Assembly: GCA_050183765.1 (NCBI GenBank)
Contig: JBFXAZ010000063.1
Span: 1 to 31,246, forward strand
Origin: JAFAZJ01 sp050183765
GTDB lineage: Bacteria; Pseudomonadota; Alphaproteobacteria; Reyranellales; Reyranellaceae
Reading direction: 5' to 3'
Length of the DNA: 31,246 bases
Shown here: positions 16,983 to 27,679 of the stretch, piece by piece
Layout of the letters: the number at the start of each line of letters is the position of its first letter
Position numbering within the stretch: position 1 is the stretch's first letter
Program-made: the position numbers and the translations under genes
The notes under the pieces: model-generated
The model's input: the letters and a program-made list of their open reading frames with translations, nothing else
The model's database searches: none
Told to the model about the DNA's origin: nothing

Positions 16983-18098
16983 ATGTCCCCCCGCATGCGG
17001 ATCGCGTTCCATACGCCGCTGAAGCCACTCGACCATCCCATCCCGTCAGGCGACCGCTCGATGGCGCGGGCGCTCGCCGGCATTCTGCGCCAGCTCGGCC
17101 ACGAGGTGATCGCCGTCGACTGCTACGAGGCCGGCCGACGCGGGCTGGTCGGCCCCGATCGGCTGTCCGAGGAACGCGACCGCCAACGCGCGCGCCTGCC
17201 TGAGCTGATCGCCCTGCGGCCCGAGCTCTGGTTCACCTACCACCTCTGGTACAAGCGGCCGGACTGGCTCGGCCCCGCCGTCAGCGCGGCGCTGGGGATT
17301 CCCTACGCGGTGGCCGAAGCGTCGTACGCGCCGAAACGCGCCGGCGGGCCGTGGGATGCGGCGCACCGCGCGGTCGGCGACGCGATCCGCGCCGCCGATC
17401 TGGTGCTGACGCTCAACCCCGACGATGCGCCGATGATCGCGCCCTTGCTGCGCACGCCCGAGGTCGCGGTGACACTGCCGCCGTTCCTCGACGCCGCACC
17501 GTTTCGCGCCGTCCGCCGCGTACCGCGGGCCGGCACGCCGATGCTGCTCGCTGTCGGCATGATGCGGCCCGGCGACAAGCTCGCGTCCTATCGGCTGCTC
17601 GCCGAAGCGCTGCAGCGCGTGCGCGATCTCGACTGGCGCCTGACGATCGTCGGCGACGGCGAGGCGCGCGCCGATGTCGAGGCGGCGTTCGCGCCGCTGG
17701 CGGATCGCCTCGTCTATCGCGGTGCCGTCGACGCGGCAGGCCTGCCGGCGATCTACGCCTCGGCCGATCTGCTGGTCTGGCCGGCGATCAACGAGGCCTA
17801 CGGCATCGCGCTGCTCGAGGCGCAGGCTGCCGGGCTGCCCGTCGTCGCCGGGCGCACGCGCGGCGTGCCGGCCGTGATCGGCGACGGCGAATCGGGATTG
17901 CTGCCGACCCTGGGCGATGCGCAGGCCTTCGCCGACGCCGTACGCGCATTGCTGGTCGATCCGGCGCGTCGGGCAATGTTTGCCGCGGCGGCCGGGGCGC
18001 GCGTCGACCGCGACCACGATCTGCCGGCGGCCGGGGCCCGCATCGGCGCGGCATTGCAGGCGATGCTGGCACGCCGCGCGACGGAGGCTGCCGCATGA
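16983..18098 (+). CDS. Glycosyltransferase family 4 protein
   Basis: GT-B glycosyltransferase of 371 residues, distinct from the preceding one. The start is ATG 16983, 5 nt after the upstream stop; ATG 16995, four codons on, is an alternative and neither has a clear ribosome binding site. The N-terminus reads RIAFHTPLKPLDHPIPSGDR, placing a glycine loop near the acceptor site. LLAVGMMRPGDKLASYRLLA opens the donor domain. EAYGIALLEAQAAGLPVV plus GVPAVIGDGESGLL is the GT4 signature with the paired glutamates. The stop overlaps the phosphatase start (ATGA). Confidence 0.9.
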   Translation: MSPRMRIAFHTPLKPLDHPIPSGDRSMARALAGILRQLGHEVIAVDCYEAGRRGLVGPDRLSEERDRQRARLPELIALRPELWFTYHLWYKRPDWLGPAVSAALGIPYAVAEASYAPKRAGGPWDAAHRAVGDAIRAADLVLTLNPDDAPMIAPLLRTPEVAVTLPPFLDAAPFRAVRRVPRAGTPMLLAVGMMRPGDKLASYRLLAEALQRVRDLDWRLTIVGDGEARADVEAAFAPLADRLVYRGAVDAAGLPAIYASADLLVWPAINEAYGIALLEAQAAGLPVVAGRTRGVPAVIGDGESGLLPTLGDAQAFADAVRALLVDPARRAMFAAAAGARVDRDHDLPAAGARIGAALQAMLARRATEAAA

Positions 18099-18694
18099 GC
18101 GCGCGCATCGCCTTCCTGCGCCATGGGCCCACGGCATGGAACGACGACGGCCGGCTGCAGGGCATGACCGACGTGCCGCTCTCGCCGCGCGGCCGCGCGC
18201 TGGTCGCGACCTGGCGCGTTCCCTTTGCGGGCTGGCGCTGGGCGTGCAGCCCGCTGACGCGGGCGCGCGAAACCGCCGCGCTGGTCGGTGCGCCGCCCGC
18301 GCTGGCGGTCGAGCCGGCGCTGCGCGAGATGGCTTATGGACGATGGGAAGGGCGGACCCTGGCCGACCTGCGCGCGCGCGAGGCCGAGGCCATGCGCGAT
18401 GCCGAGACGCGCGGCCTCGACATGGCGCCGCCCGGCGGCGAGTCGCCGCGTGAGGTCATGGACCGATTGCGACCATGGATCGCCAGGACCGCGGCGCAGG
18501 GCGAGGACGTCGTCGCGGTCTCCCACAAGGGCGTGATCCGGGTCGTGCTGGCGATGGCGACGGGCTGGGACATGAAGAGCCGCCAGCCGATGAAGCTCGA
18601 CTGGAGCCGGCTGCATGTCTTTGCCGCGTCGGCCGACGGCACGCTGGCGGTCGACAGCCTCAACGTGAAGCTGCGATCGGAGATCGCGGCATGA
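18095..18694 (+). CDS. Histidine phosphatase family protein
   Basis: Phosphoglycerate-mutase-like phosphatase of 199 residues. FLRHGPTAWN holds the RHG triad (9-11) with the nucleophilic His10. SPLTRARETA supplies the second phosphate-binding arginine, and EMAYGRWEG is the family's acid/base region. VSHKGVIR contains the second catalytic histidine, His144. Members dephosphorylate sugar phosphates, nucleotides (CobC type) or phosphoproteins. Lying between four glycosyltransferases and overlapping both neighbours by 4 nt, it probably acts on a sugar-phosphate or lipid-linked intermediate of the same pathway; this is inference. No cobalamin genes are nearby, which argues against CobC. Confidence 0.9.
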   Translation: MSARIAFLRHGPTAWNDDGRLQGMTDVPLSPRGRALVATWRVPFAGWRWACSPLTRARETAALVGAPPALAVEPALREMAYGRWEGRTLADLRAREAEAMRDAETRGLDMAPPGGESPREVMDRLRPWIARTAAQGEDVVAVSHKGVIRVVLAMATGWDMKSRQPMKLDWSRLHVFAASADGTLAVDSLNVKLRSEIAA

Positions 18695-19854
18695 GCGCGC
18701 GCCTGATGTTCCACGTGCAGCACCTGCTGGGCATCGGCCATCTGCGCCGCGCCGCGACGCTGTCGCGGCATTTCGCGGCCGCGGGCTACGACACGGCGCT
18801 GACCTCCGGCGGCGCGCCGGTGCCGGGCCTCGACATCGGCGGCGCCCGGCTGGTCCAGCTGCCGCCGGTGCGCGCCGTGGACAAGCTCTTCAAGGTGCTG
18901 GTCGACGACAGCGGCGCGGCGATCGACGATGCCTTCAAGGCGCGCCGCGCCGAGATGCTGGTCGATACGCTGCGGCGGCAGCGGCCCGACATCCTCTTCA
19001 TCGAGCTGTTCCCGTTCGGCCGGCGACAGCTGCGCTTCGAGCTGATGCCCCTGGTCGAGGCGGCGAAGGCCTTGCCGCAGCCGCCGCGTATCGTCTCCTC
19101 GGTGCGCGACATCCTCGTGCAGTCGCCCAAGCCCGAGCGTGTCGCCGAGATGGTCGATCTCTTCGGGCGCTATTTCGACGACGTGCTGGTGCATGGCGAT
19201 CCGGCGTTCATTCCGTTCGCGCGCACCTTTCCCGAGCACGCGCGCCTGGCGGATCGCACGCACCACACCGGCTACGTCATCGACGGCCTGCCCAGGCCTG
19301 GTCAGTCCTCCGACGTCGGGCGCGGCGAGGTGATCGTGTCGGCCGGCGGCGGTGCCGTCGGCGCGCCGCTGATGACGGCGGCACTCGACGCGCGCGCGCA
19401 AACCAGGGTGCGCGACCTGACGTGGCGCTTCCTGTGCGGGCACGGCATGCCGGAGGAGGATTTCGCGGCCTTGCGGGCGCATGCCGCGCGTATCGATGCC
19501 GGGGGCATCGTCGTCGAGCGGGCGCGCAGCGACTTCACCACCATGCTGGCGAACTGCGCGCTGTCGATCTCCCAGGGCGGCTACAACACCGTCATCGAGA
19601 CGCTGTCGGTGGCCGACCGCGCGGTGATCGCGCCCTATGCCGGCGGCCTGGAGACGGAGCAGGCGCTGCGCGCCGAGCTGCTGGCCGAGCGCGGCGTGTT
19701 CCAGGTGGTGGACGAGGAGACGCTCTCGCCGCGGACCCTGGCGGCCGGGGTCGACCGCGCCCTCGACGGCCCGTCGATCCGGTCCTTTCCGCGCATCGAC
19801 GCGGATGGCGTCCCCAAGACGCTGAGCCTCGTGCGCGGCTGGCTGCGGGCATGA
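18691..19854 (+). CDS. MurG-like glycosyltransferase (GT-B fold), second paralogue
   Basis: Glycosyltransferase of 387 residues related to the gene at 14468. It shares the N-terminal glycine loop (LLGIGHLRRAATLSRHF, residues 12-28) and the donor-site segment SQGGYNTVIETLSVADRAVI near 293-312. The middle strand VIVSAGGGAVGAPLM corresponds to VTAGGGGDGEAVV of the other copy. SSVRDILVQ matches GLRDVMDE there, so the similarity extends through the whole protein. The divergence suggests different acceptors in one pathway. It overlaps both neighbours by 4 nt. It could also be called a predicted COG4671-type glycosyltransferase, an uncharacterised group. Confidence 0.85.
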   Translation: MSARLMFHVQHLLGIGHLRRAATLSRHFAAAGYDTALTSGGAPVPGLDIGGARLVQLPPVRAVDKLFKVLVDDSGAAIDDAFKARRAEMLVDTLRRQRPDILFIELFPFGRRQLRFELMPLVEAAKALPQPPRIVSSVRDILVQSPKPERVAEMVDLFGRYFDDVLVHGDPAFIPFARTFPEHARLADRTHHTGYVIDGLPRPGQSSDVGRGEVIVSAGGGAVGAPLMTAALDARAQTRVRDLTWRFLCGHGMPEEDFAALRAHAARIDAGGIVVERARSDFTTMLANCALSISQGGYNTVIETLSVADRAVIAPYAGGLETEQALRAELLAERGVFQVVDEETLSPRTLAAGVDRALDGPSIRSFPRIDADGVPKTLSLVRGWLRA

Positions 19855-20624
19855 GCGCGTGGCGGGAGCTCGATGACGAGCTGGCGCGCTGGATCGATGC
19901 CGGACGGACCGCGACCCTGTGGTGGCGCGACGACGATGCGATCGATGCCACGCCCCAGCTCGATCGGCTGCTGGGGCTGCGGGCGCGCCACGACGTCGGG
20001 CTCGGGCTCGCGGTCATCCCGGAGCGCGCGACCCAAGCCCTGGCGGCACGCCTCGCCGAGGATGGCGGGACGGCGGTCCTGCAGCATGGCTACGCGCACC
20101 AGAACCACGCCGATCGGGGCACGAAGAAGATCGAGCTGGGCCCGCATCGTCCCGCCATGGTCGTGCTGGGCGAGCTCGGCACCGGATGGCTCGCGCTGGA
20201 GCGCCTGTTCGGCCGGCGTTCGCTGCCGGTGATGGTGCCGCCGTGGAACCGCATCGCCCCGGCGCTCGTGCCGACCTTGCCGGAGATCGGCCTACGCGGC
20301 CTGTCGACCTTTGCCCCGCGCAAGCGCGCCGAGCCGGTGCGTGGCCTGCGCCAGGTCAATACCCACGTCGATCCGATCGACTGGCACGGCGGCCGCGGCT
20401 TCGTCGGCGAGCAGGCGGTTCTCGCCGGTCTGACACGATCGCTTGCCATCCGTCGGCTGGCCGGGGTTGAGTCCGGCGTCGGAGAGGAACCGACGGGTCT
20501 GCTGACGCATCATCTCGTGCAGGACGAGGCGGTTTGGGCGTTCGTCGACCGGCTGTTTGCTCGATTGCGCGCTCACTCCGGGGTCCGCATACTTGCGCCG
20601 CAAGAGGTCTTTGGGCTGTCATGA
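19851..20624 (+). CDS. Polysaccharide deacetylase-like protein
   Basis: Protein of 257 residues resembling carbohydrate esterase family 4. TLWWRDDDAID supplies acidic residues Asp27-29, where the catalytic base and metal aspartate are expected. LQHGYAHQNHA gives His79, His83 and His86 as metal ligands, and VMVPPWNRIAP is the family's third motif. No signal peptide or membrane segment is seen, so it should act in the cytoplasm on a nucleotide-sugar or lipid-linked precursor, unlike most secreted CE4 enzymes. It overlaps the preceding glycosyltransferase and the next gene by 4 nt each. Confidence 0.82.
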   Translation: MSAWRELDDELARWIDAGRTATLWWRDDDAIDATPQLDRLLGLRARHDVGLGLAVIPERATQALAARLAEDGGTAVLQHGYAHQNHADRGTKKIELGPHRPAMVVLGELGTGWLALERLFGRRSLPVMVPPWNRIAPALVPTLPEIGLRGLSTFAPRKRAEPVRGLRQVNTHVDPIDWHGGRGFVGEQAVLAGLTRSLAIRRLAGVESGVGEEPTGLLTHHLVQDEAVWAFVDRLFARLRAHSGVRILAPQEVFGLS

Positions 20625-21123
20625 CAGGGCGGTATCGCTATCGATCGAAGGACCTGCTCGGCGACTATGCGCGGGCCGCGACCGGCGCGCTGATCTGCCT
20701 GGCGCCGGTGGTATTCGTCAGCAGCAATGGCGTGACCCTGGTGTTGCTGGCCGTCGGCGTGCTGTTCGTGGTCTTCGGGCTGCGCACCGCGCTGCGTCAG
20801 GCGACGGAGATCACGGTCGATGGACAGGGCATCGCCGCGGTGGGTCCCCTGCCGCGGCGCATCGAATGGAAGGCATTACAGCGCGTGAAGCTCTCCTACT
20901 ACGCTACGCGCCGCGACCGTCAGGGCGGCTGGATGCACATGACCCTGCGCGGCGAGGGCGGCACGATCCGCATCGACTCGGCGCTCGAGGGCTTCGACGA
21001 CATCGCGCGCGGCGTCGCGCGGGCGGCAAGCGAGAACGAGGTGGAGCTCAACGCCACCACGCGGGCCAATTTCGCCGCGCTGGACATCACGCTGCCGGAC
21101 ACCGCGGCGACGGAACGCGCGAC

Positions 21124-21127
<4 letters not shown>
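20621..21127 (+). CDS. Membrane-anchored PH-like domain protein
   Basis: Small protein of 168 residues that I do not recognise with certainty. Two hydrophobic segments (about 19-36 and 39-56) form a hairpin anchor. They are followed by a beta-rich domain (about 65-135; ITVDGQGIAAVGPLPRRIEW, then VKLSYYATRRD and MHMTLRGEGGTIRID) that resembles bacterial PH-like (YdbS/DUF304-type) domains. The soluble part would face the cytoplasm if the hairpin model is right. It bridges the glycan genes and the ABC transporter genes, overlapping both by 4 nt, so its partner may be in either group. Confidence 0.6.
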
Positions 21128-23138
<2,011 letters not shown>

Positions 23139-23139
<1 letters not shown>

Positions 23140-25169
23140 TGAGCACCGATGTCATCCTGAGCGCGGCGAAGGATCTCGCGGTATCGCGGCCGCATCGTCG
23201 CATCATGTCCGGTCGCACCGGCGCCGGGTCCTTCGCTGCACTCAGGACGACGGCGTTGATCATCCTCTGCGCGCTGTGGGCCGGCGTCGCGGCGGCGCAG
23301 CCGGCGCCGAAGGAAAGCGCGCTGTTCGCCGACAAGGTGAAGGCCGGGCAGATGCCGCCGGTCGAGCAGCGTCTGCCGCAGGCGCCGCTGATCGTGACCG
23401 AGTTCGCCGGCAAGGACGGCCCCGGCAAGCAGGGCGGCGAGATCGCCATGCTGATGTCCACCCCGCGCGACGTGCGGATGATGGTGGTCTACGGCTACAG
23501 CCGCCTGGTGGGCTTCAATCACAAGTTCGAGCTCAAGCCCGACATCCTCGAGAGCGTCGACGTCCAGGAAGGGCGCATCTTCACCCTGAAGCTGCGGCCG
23601 GGACACAAATGGTCCGACGGCCAGCCGTTCACGACGGAGGACTTCCGCTACTACTGGGAGGACGTCGCCAACAACGAGGACCTGTCGCCCGTCGGCCCGC
23701 CGATCGAGATGATGGTCGACGGCAAGCCGCCGAAGGTCGACGTCATCGACGCCACGACCATCAGATACACCTGGCATCGGCCCAATCCAGGCTTCCTGGA
23801 GTCGCTCGCCCGGCCGTCGCCGTTGTTCATCTACCGGCCGGCGCACTACCTCAAGAAGTTCCACAAGAAGTACGCCGATGCGAAATTCCTCGAGAAGACG
23901 CTCAAGGACTTCGGGCCGCGCGGCTGGGCGCCGCTGCACAACCGCCTCGACGACATGTACCGCAACGAGAATCCGGACCTGCCGACGCTCGAGCCGTTCG
24001 TGATGAAGACGCGGCCGCCGTCGCAGCGCTTCGTCTTCGAGCGCAACCCGTACTATCACCGCGTCGATAGCCAGGGCACGCAGCTGCCCTACCTCGATCG
24101 CGTCGTGCTGAACATCGCCAGCGCCCAGCTGATCCCGCTCAAGGCCGGCTCCGGCGAAAGCGACCTGCAGGCGCGCTATCTCAAGTTCTCGGACTACACC
24201 TTCCTGCGCAAGGGCGCGAAGCAGTTCGGCTTCGAGGTGAAGCTGTGGGACACCGCGCTGGGCAGCAACATCGCCATCTTCCCGAACCTGACGGTCAAGG
24301 ATCCGGTGTATCGCGCGCTGTTCCGCGAGCCCAATTTCCGTCGCGCGCTGTCGATGGCGATCGATCGCGAGGAGATCAACGAGCTGCTCTATGTCGGCCT
24401 GGCGCAGCCCTCGCAGAACACGGTGCGCCCGCAATCGCCGCTCTATCGGCCGGAGTACGCCAGCAAGTGGGCCAAGTTCGACATCAAGGAGGCCAACCGC
24501 CGGCTCGACAAGATCGAGCTCAAGCTGCCCGACGGCAGGACGGGCGATATCCGCAAGCGCGACGAGCGGGGCATCCGCATCCTGCCCGACGGCAGGCCGC
24601 TGCAGATCCTGCTGGAGATGGACGGGCAGGTCAGCGAGGAGGCCGACGTGCTGCAGCTGGTCGCCGACACCTGGAAGCAGGCCGGCATCAAGCTGTATCT
24701 GCGCGCGCGCGATCGCCACGATCTGCGCGCCCGGCTCTATGCCGGCGAGACGCAGATGACCGTCGACAACGGATGGGAGAACGGCCTGGCCAGCGCCACG
24801 TCCAGCCCGGCCGACCTCGCCTGCCTAACCCAGACCACACGGTGGTGCTCGGCCTGGGGCCAATACCGCGACACCTACGGCAAGTCGGGCGAGCCGGTCG
24901 ACATGGCGAGCGTCCAGCACATGAACGAGCTGGCCGAGAAGTGGGACAGATCCACCGACCCCAAGGAGCAGGAAAAGATCTGGCACGAGCTGCTGCAGCT
25001 GCATGCCGATCTCGTGTTCACGATCGGCATCGTGTCGGGCGTTCAGCAGCCGGTGGTGAGGAGCCTGCGTTTGCGCAATGTGCCGGACAAGGGGATCTAC
25101 AACTGGATTCCCAGCGCGCATTTCGGTGTCTACCGGCTCGACTCGTTCTGGCTGGATGGCGCGCGATGA
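23139..25169 (+). CDS. ABC transporter substrate-binding protein, family 5
   Basis: Periplasmic binding protein of 676 residues for a peptide-type importer. KQGGEIAMLM followed by LVGFNHKFELKPDILESVDV and FTLKLRPGHKWSDGQPFTTE is the standard SBP_bac_5 opening. PNFRRALSMAIDREEINELL and ADTWKQAGIKL are characteristic later segments. A hydrophobic stretch at 37-50 and AAA-Q near 53 form the signal peptide. The n-region before it is unusually long (36 residues) because a palindromic repeat covers codons 4-38. ATG 23205 (residue 23) would give a more normal signal peptide and may be the true start. At over 600 mature residues it is larger than DppA. The ligand is unknown. Confidence 0.9.
23150..23252. 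repeat. Palindromic repeat inside the binding-protein gene
   Basis: The left arm begins TGTCATCCTGAGCGCGGCGA at 23150. The right arm, GGGTCCTTCGCTGCACTCAG and on to 23252, is its reverse complement with about five mismatches over 26 nt. Roughly 50 nt lie between the arms. It is read in frame, producing the peptide VILSAAKDL from the left arm and SFAALRTT from the right arm at the N-terminus of the binding protein. The same arm recurs at 31197. Confidence 0.82.
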
Positions 25170-25453
25170 GCAGGCCGTCACGCTTCGCCGTCCACGACAT
25201 GCGCAGCCTCGAGGGCGACCGGCGGCGCCGGTCAAGCGACTGGGACATCCGATTCGTCACCGCGGTGCTGATGCTCTACGGCTGCATCGGCGCGGCGTTT
25301 TTCGCCGTCGAATGGATGCACGCGGCGCCCGACGATGCGCCGGTGACGGCGCAGGAGCTGCGCGACTGGGGCTCGGGGCGGGCCGGCCCGCATCCACTGG
25401 TGCGACCGCCGGTGTCCGCGCCATCCGGCTCTGCTCCGTCGGAAGGCCGCTGA
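25166..25453 (+). CDS. Small single-pass membrane protein in ABC operon
   Basis: Unrecognised protein of 95 residues. A basic, arginine-rich N-terminus (1-29, with DRRRRSSDWDIR) is followed by one hydrophobic segment (about 30-50, FVTAVLMLYGCIGAAFFAVEW) and a proline- and serine-rich tail. The positive-inside rule puts the N-terminus in the cytoplasm. It overlaps the binding-protein gene by 4 nt and is 3 nt from the first permease, so it is made together with the transporter. Canonical Dpp/Opp systems have no such subunit. Confidence 0.65.
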   Translation: MSRPSRFAVHDMRSLEGDRRRRSSDWDIRFVTAVLMLYGCIGAAFFAVEWMHAAPDDAPVTAQELRDWGSGRAGPHPLVRPPVSAPSGSAPSEGR

Positions 25454-25456
25454 GAC

Positions 25457-26455
25457 ATGCTGTCCTACATCGCCAAGCGCTTCCTGATCATGATCCCCAC
25501 GCTGTTCGTCATCAGCGCGCTGGTCTACTTCATCATCAACCTGCCGCCGGGCGATTGCGTCACGACGATCATCGACGAGCTGATGGCGCGGGGCGATCCC
25601 AACGCGACGCGCAAGGCCGAGCAGATCCGCCAGCTCTACGGTCTCGACCAGCCGGTGTGGGTGCAATACCTGCAGTGGGTGAAGGGCATCTTCTCGTGGG
25701 ATTTCGGCCTGTCGTGCCAGGACCAGATGCCCGTGTCGAAGCTGATCGGCGACCGCATGCTGCTGACCGTCATCATGGAAAGCGCGACGATCGTCTTCAT
25801 CTGGACCGTCTCGTTCGTCATCGGCGTCTATGCCGCCACGCACCAGTACCGGCCGGGCGACTACGTGGCCTCGTTCATCGGCTTCATCGGCCTGGCGACG
25901 CCGAATTTCCTGCTCGCGCTCGTGCTGCTCTATATCGGCAAGGTCTATTTCGGCGTCTCGGTCGGCGGCCTGATGGACCCGCAGTATCTCGACCAGCCGT
26001 GGAGCTGGGCGAAGTTCAGCTCGGTGCTGGAGCATCTGCTGATTCCCGTCATCGTCATCGGCACAGCCGGTACCGCCGGGATGATCCGTCGCCTGCGCGC
26101 CAACCTGCTCGACGAGCTGCAGAAGCAGTACGTCGTCACCGGCCGTGCCAAGGGCCTGCCGCCGATGAAGCTGCTGATCAAGTATCCGCTGCGCCATGCG
26201 CTCAACCCGTTCATCGCCGACATCGGCACCATCCTGCCCGAGGTCATCTCGGGTTCGGTGATCGTCTCGGTGGTGCTGTCGCTGCCGACGACCGGGCCGA
26301 TGCTGCTCGAGGCGCTGAAGAGCCAGGACGTGAACCTCGCCGCGACCTTCCTGCTCTTCGTCGCCGTGCTGACCGTGATCGGCACGCTGATCTCCGACCT
26401 CCTGCTGGCCGCGCTCGATCCACGCATCCGCCTGCAGGGCGGCGCCACGCGCTGA
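25457..26455 (+). CDS. Peptide-type ABC transporter permease (DppB-like)
   Basis: Inner-membrane permease of 332 residues. It begins with the family's N-terminal helix (YIAKRFLIMIPTLFVISALV) and has about six membrane segments. The early periplasmic part reads RQLYGLDQPVWVQYLQWVKG, as in DppB/OppB. The ATPase-contacting EAA loop is seen as VVTGRAKGLPPMKLLIKYPL. LPTTGPMLLEALKSQDVNLA near the end is the typical DppB C-terminal region. It would pair with the permease that follows and with the fused ATPase. It begins 3 nt after the small membrane protein gene. Confidence 0.94.
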   Translation: MLSYIAKRFLIMIPTLFVISALVYFIINLPPGDCVTTIIDELMARGDPNATRKAEQIRQLYGLDQPVWVQYLQWVKGIFSWDFGLSCQDQMPVSKLIGDRMLLTVIMESATIVFIWTVSFVIGVYAATHQYRPGDYVASFIGFIGLATPNFLLALVLLYIGKVYFGVSVGGLMDPQYLDQPWSWAKFSSVLEHLLIPVIVIGTAGTAGMIRRLRANLLDELQKQYVVTGRAKGLPPMKLLIKYPLRHALNPFIADIGTILPEVISGSVIVSVVLSLPTTGPMLLEALKSQDVNLAATFLLFVAVLTVIGTLISDLLLAALDPRIRLQGGATR

Positions 26456-26465
26456 GGTGGCGACG

Positions 26466-27632
26466 ATGACCGACACGCCCGCGCCGAAGCCCCGGCATTT
26501 CGTCTCCAAGGAGCCGTGGGACCCGTACGTCGCCGACCGGCTGACGCCGCAGCAGGAACGCTTCTACATGGCCAACCAGTGGCAGCTGATGTGGTGGCGT
26601 CTGCGCCGCCACAAGCCGGCTGTCGTCTGCGGCTTCTTCCTGCTGTTCATGTATCTCACGACGCTGGTCAGCGAGCTCATCGCGCCCTACGACCTGCAGA
26701 CGCGCCACACCAAGAGCATCTTCGCGCCGCCGCAGGGCATCCACCTGTTCCACGAGGGCGAGTTCGTCGGGCCCTTCGTCTACGGCTACAAGATGACGCG
26801 CGATCTCGACACGCTGCAGCGCATCTATACCGAGGACACGACGCAGGTGCAGAAGCTGCGCTTCTTCTGCCTCGGCGAGGAGTACGAGTTCTGGGGGATG
26901 ATCCCCGGCCGCTTCCATTTCGTCTGTCCGGCGGAGGGCGGCACCTTCTTCCTGCTCGGCACCGACCGGCTCGGCCGCGACATGTTCAGCCGCATCGTCC
27001 ATGCGGCGCGCATCTCGCTCACGGTGGGCCTGTTCGGCGTCACGCTGAGCTTCATCCTCGGCCTCGTGATCGGCGGCATCGCCGGCTACTACGGCGGCTG
27101 GATCGACAACGTGGTCCAGCGCGCCATCGAGATCATCAAGAGCTTCCCGCATCTGCCGTTGTGGCTGGCGCTCTCGGCGGCGCTGCCGGTCTCGTGGCCG
27201 CCGCTGATGGTCTATTTCGGCATCACCATCATCCTGGCGCTGCTCGACTGGCCGGGTCTCGCGCGCGCCGTGCGCTCCAAGCTGCTCAGCCTGCGCGAGG
27301 AGGATTTCGCGACGGCGGCGCTGCTCATGGGCGCCAGCCCCAAGCGCATCATCGGCCGGCATCTTCTGCCCAGCTTCATGAGCCACCTGATCGCCTCGGC
27401 GACGCTCAGCATCCCCTCGATGATCCTGGCCGAGACGGCGCTGTCCTTCCTCGGCTTGGGCCTGCGGCCGCCGCTGGTGTCCTGGGGCGTGCTGCTCAAC
27501 GACGCCACCGACATCAACGTCGTGGCGGTGAACTGGTGGCTGATGCTGCCGGTGGTGCCGGTGATCCTGGTGATCCTGTCCTTCCAGTTCTTCGGCGACG
27601 GGCTGCGCGACGCGGCGGATCCCTACCAGTAG
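26466..27632 (+). CDS. Peptide-type ABC transporter permease (DppC-like)
   Basis: Inner-membrane permease of 388 residues. ATG 26466 is chosen over an in-frame GTG at 26457 because GAGGTGG lies just upstream of the ATG. A cytoplasmic N-terminus of about 50 residues leads to the first helix (VVCGFFLLFMYLTTLVSELI). An extended periplasmic loop of around 100 residues follows, before LLGTDRLGRDMFSRIVHAAR, the DppC-type signature. The EAA loop is AALLMGASPKRIIGRHLLPS. The protein ends DGLRDAADPYQ, a typical DppC/OppC terminus. The loop is longer than in DppC (about 300 residues in total), as in some microcin- or opine-type permeases. It is the last gene of the run. Confidence 0.94.
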   Translation: MTDTPAPKPRHFVSKEPWDPYVADRLTPQQERFYMANQWQLMWWRLRRHKPAVVCGFFLLFMYLTTLVSELIAPYDLQTRHTKSIFAPPQGIHLFHEGEFVGPFVYGYKMTRDLDTLQRIYTEDTTQVQKLRFFCLGEEYEFWGMIPGRFHFVCPAEGGTFFLLGTDRLGRDMFSRIVHAARISLTVGLFGVTLSFILGLVIGGIAGYYGGWIDNVVQRAIEIIKSFPHLPLWLALSAALPVSWPPLMVYFGITIILALLDWPGLARAVRSKLLSLREEDFATAALLMGASPKRIIGRHLLPSFMSHLIASATLSIPSMILAETALSFLGLGLRPPLVSWGVLLNDATDINVVAVNWWLMLPVVPVILVILSFQFFGDGLRDAADPYQ

Positions 27633-27679
27633 GTCGGGCTTGATCGCGGCCCCGGCGCGTGCGTTGATTCGGGGCTGAC

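Noticed and set aside
18095..18694. Histidine phosphatase as CobC of cobalamin synthesis
   Set aside because: No cobalamin genes are in the window, and the gene overlaps glycosyltransferase genes on both sides.
27633..27679. GCCCCG/CGGGGC inverted repeat as a terminator after the ABC permease
   Set aside because: The loop is 15 nt and no U-tract follows, so it does not look like an intrinsic terminator.
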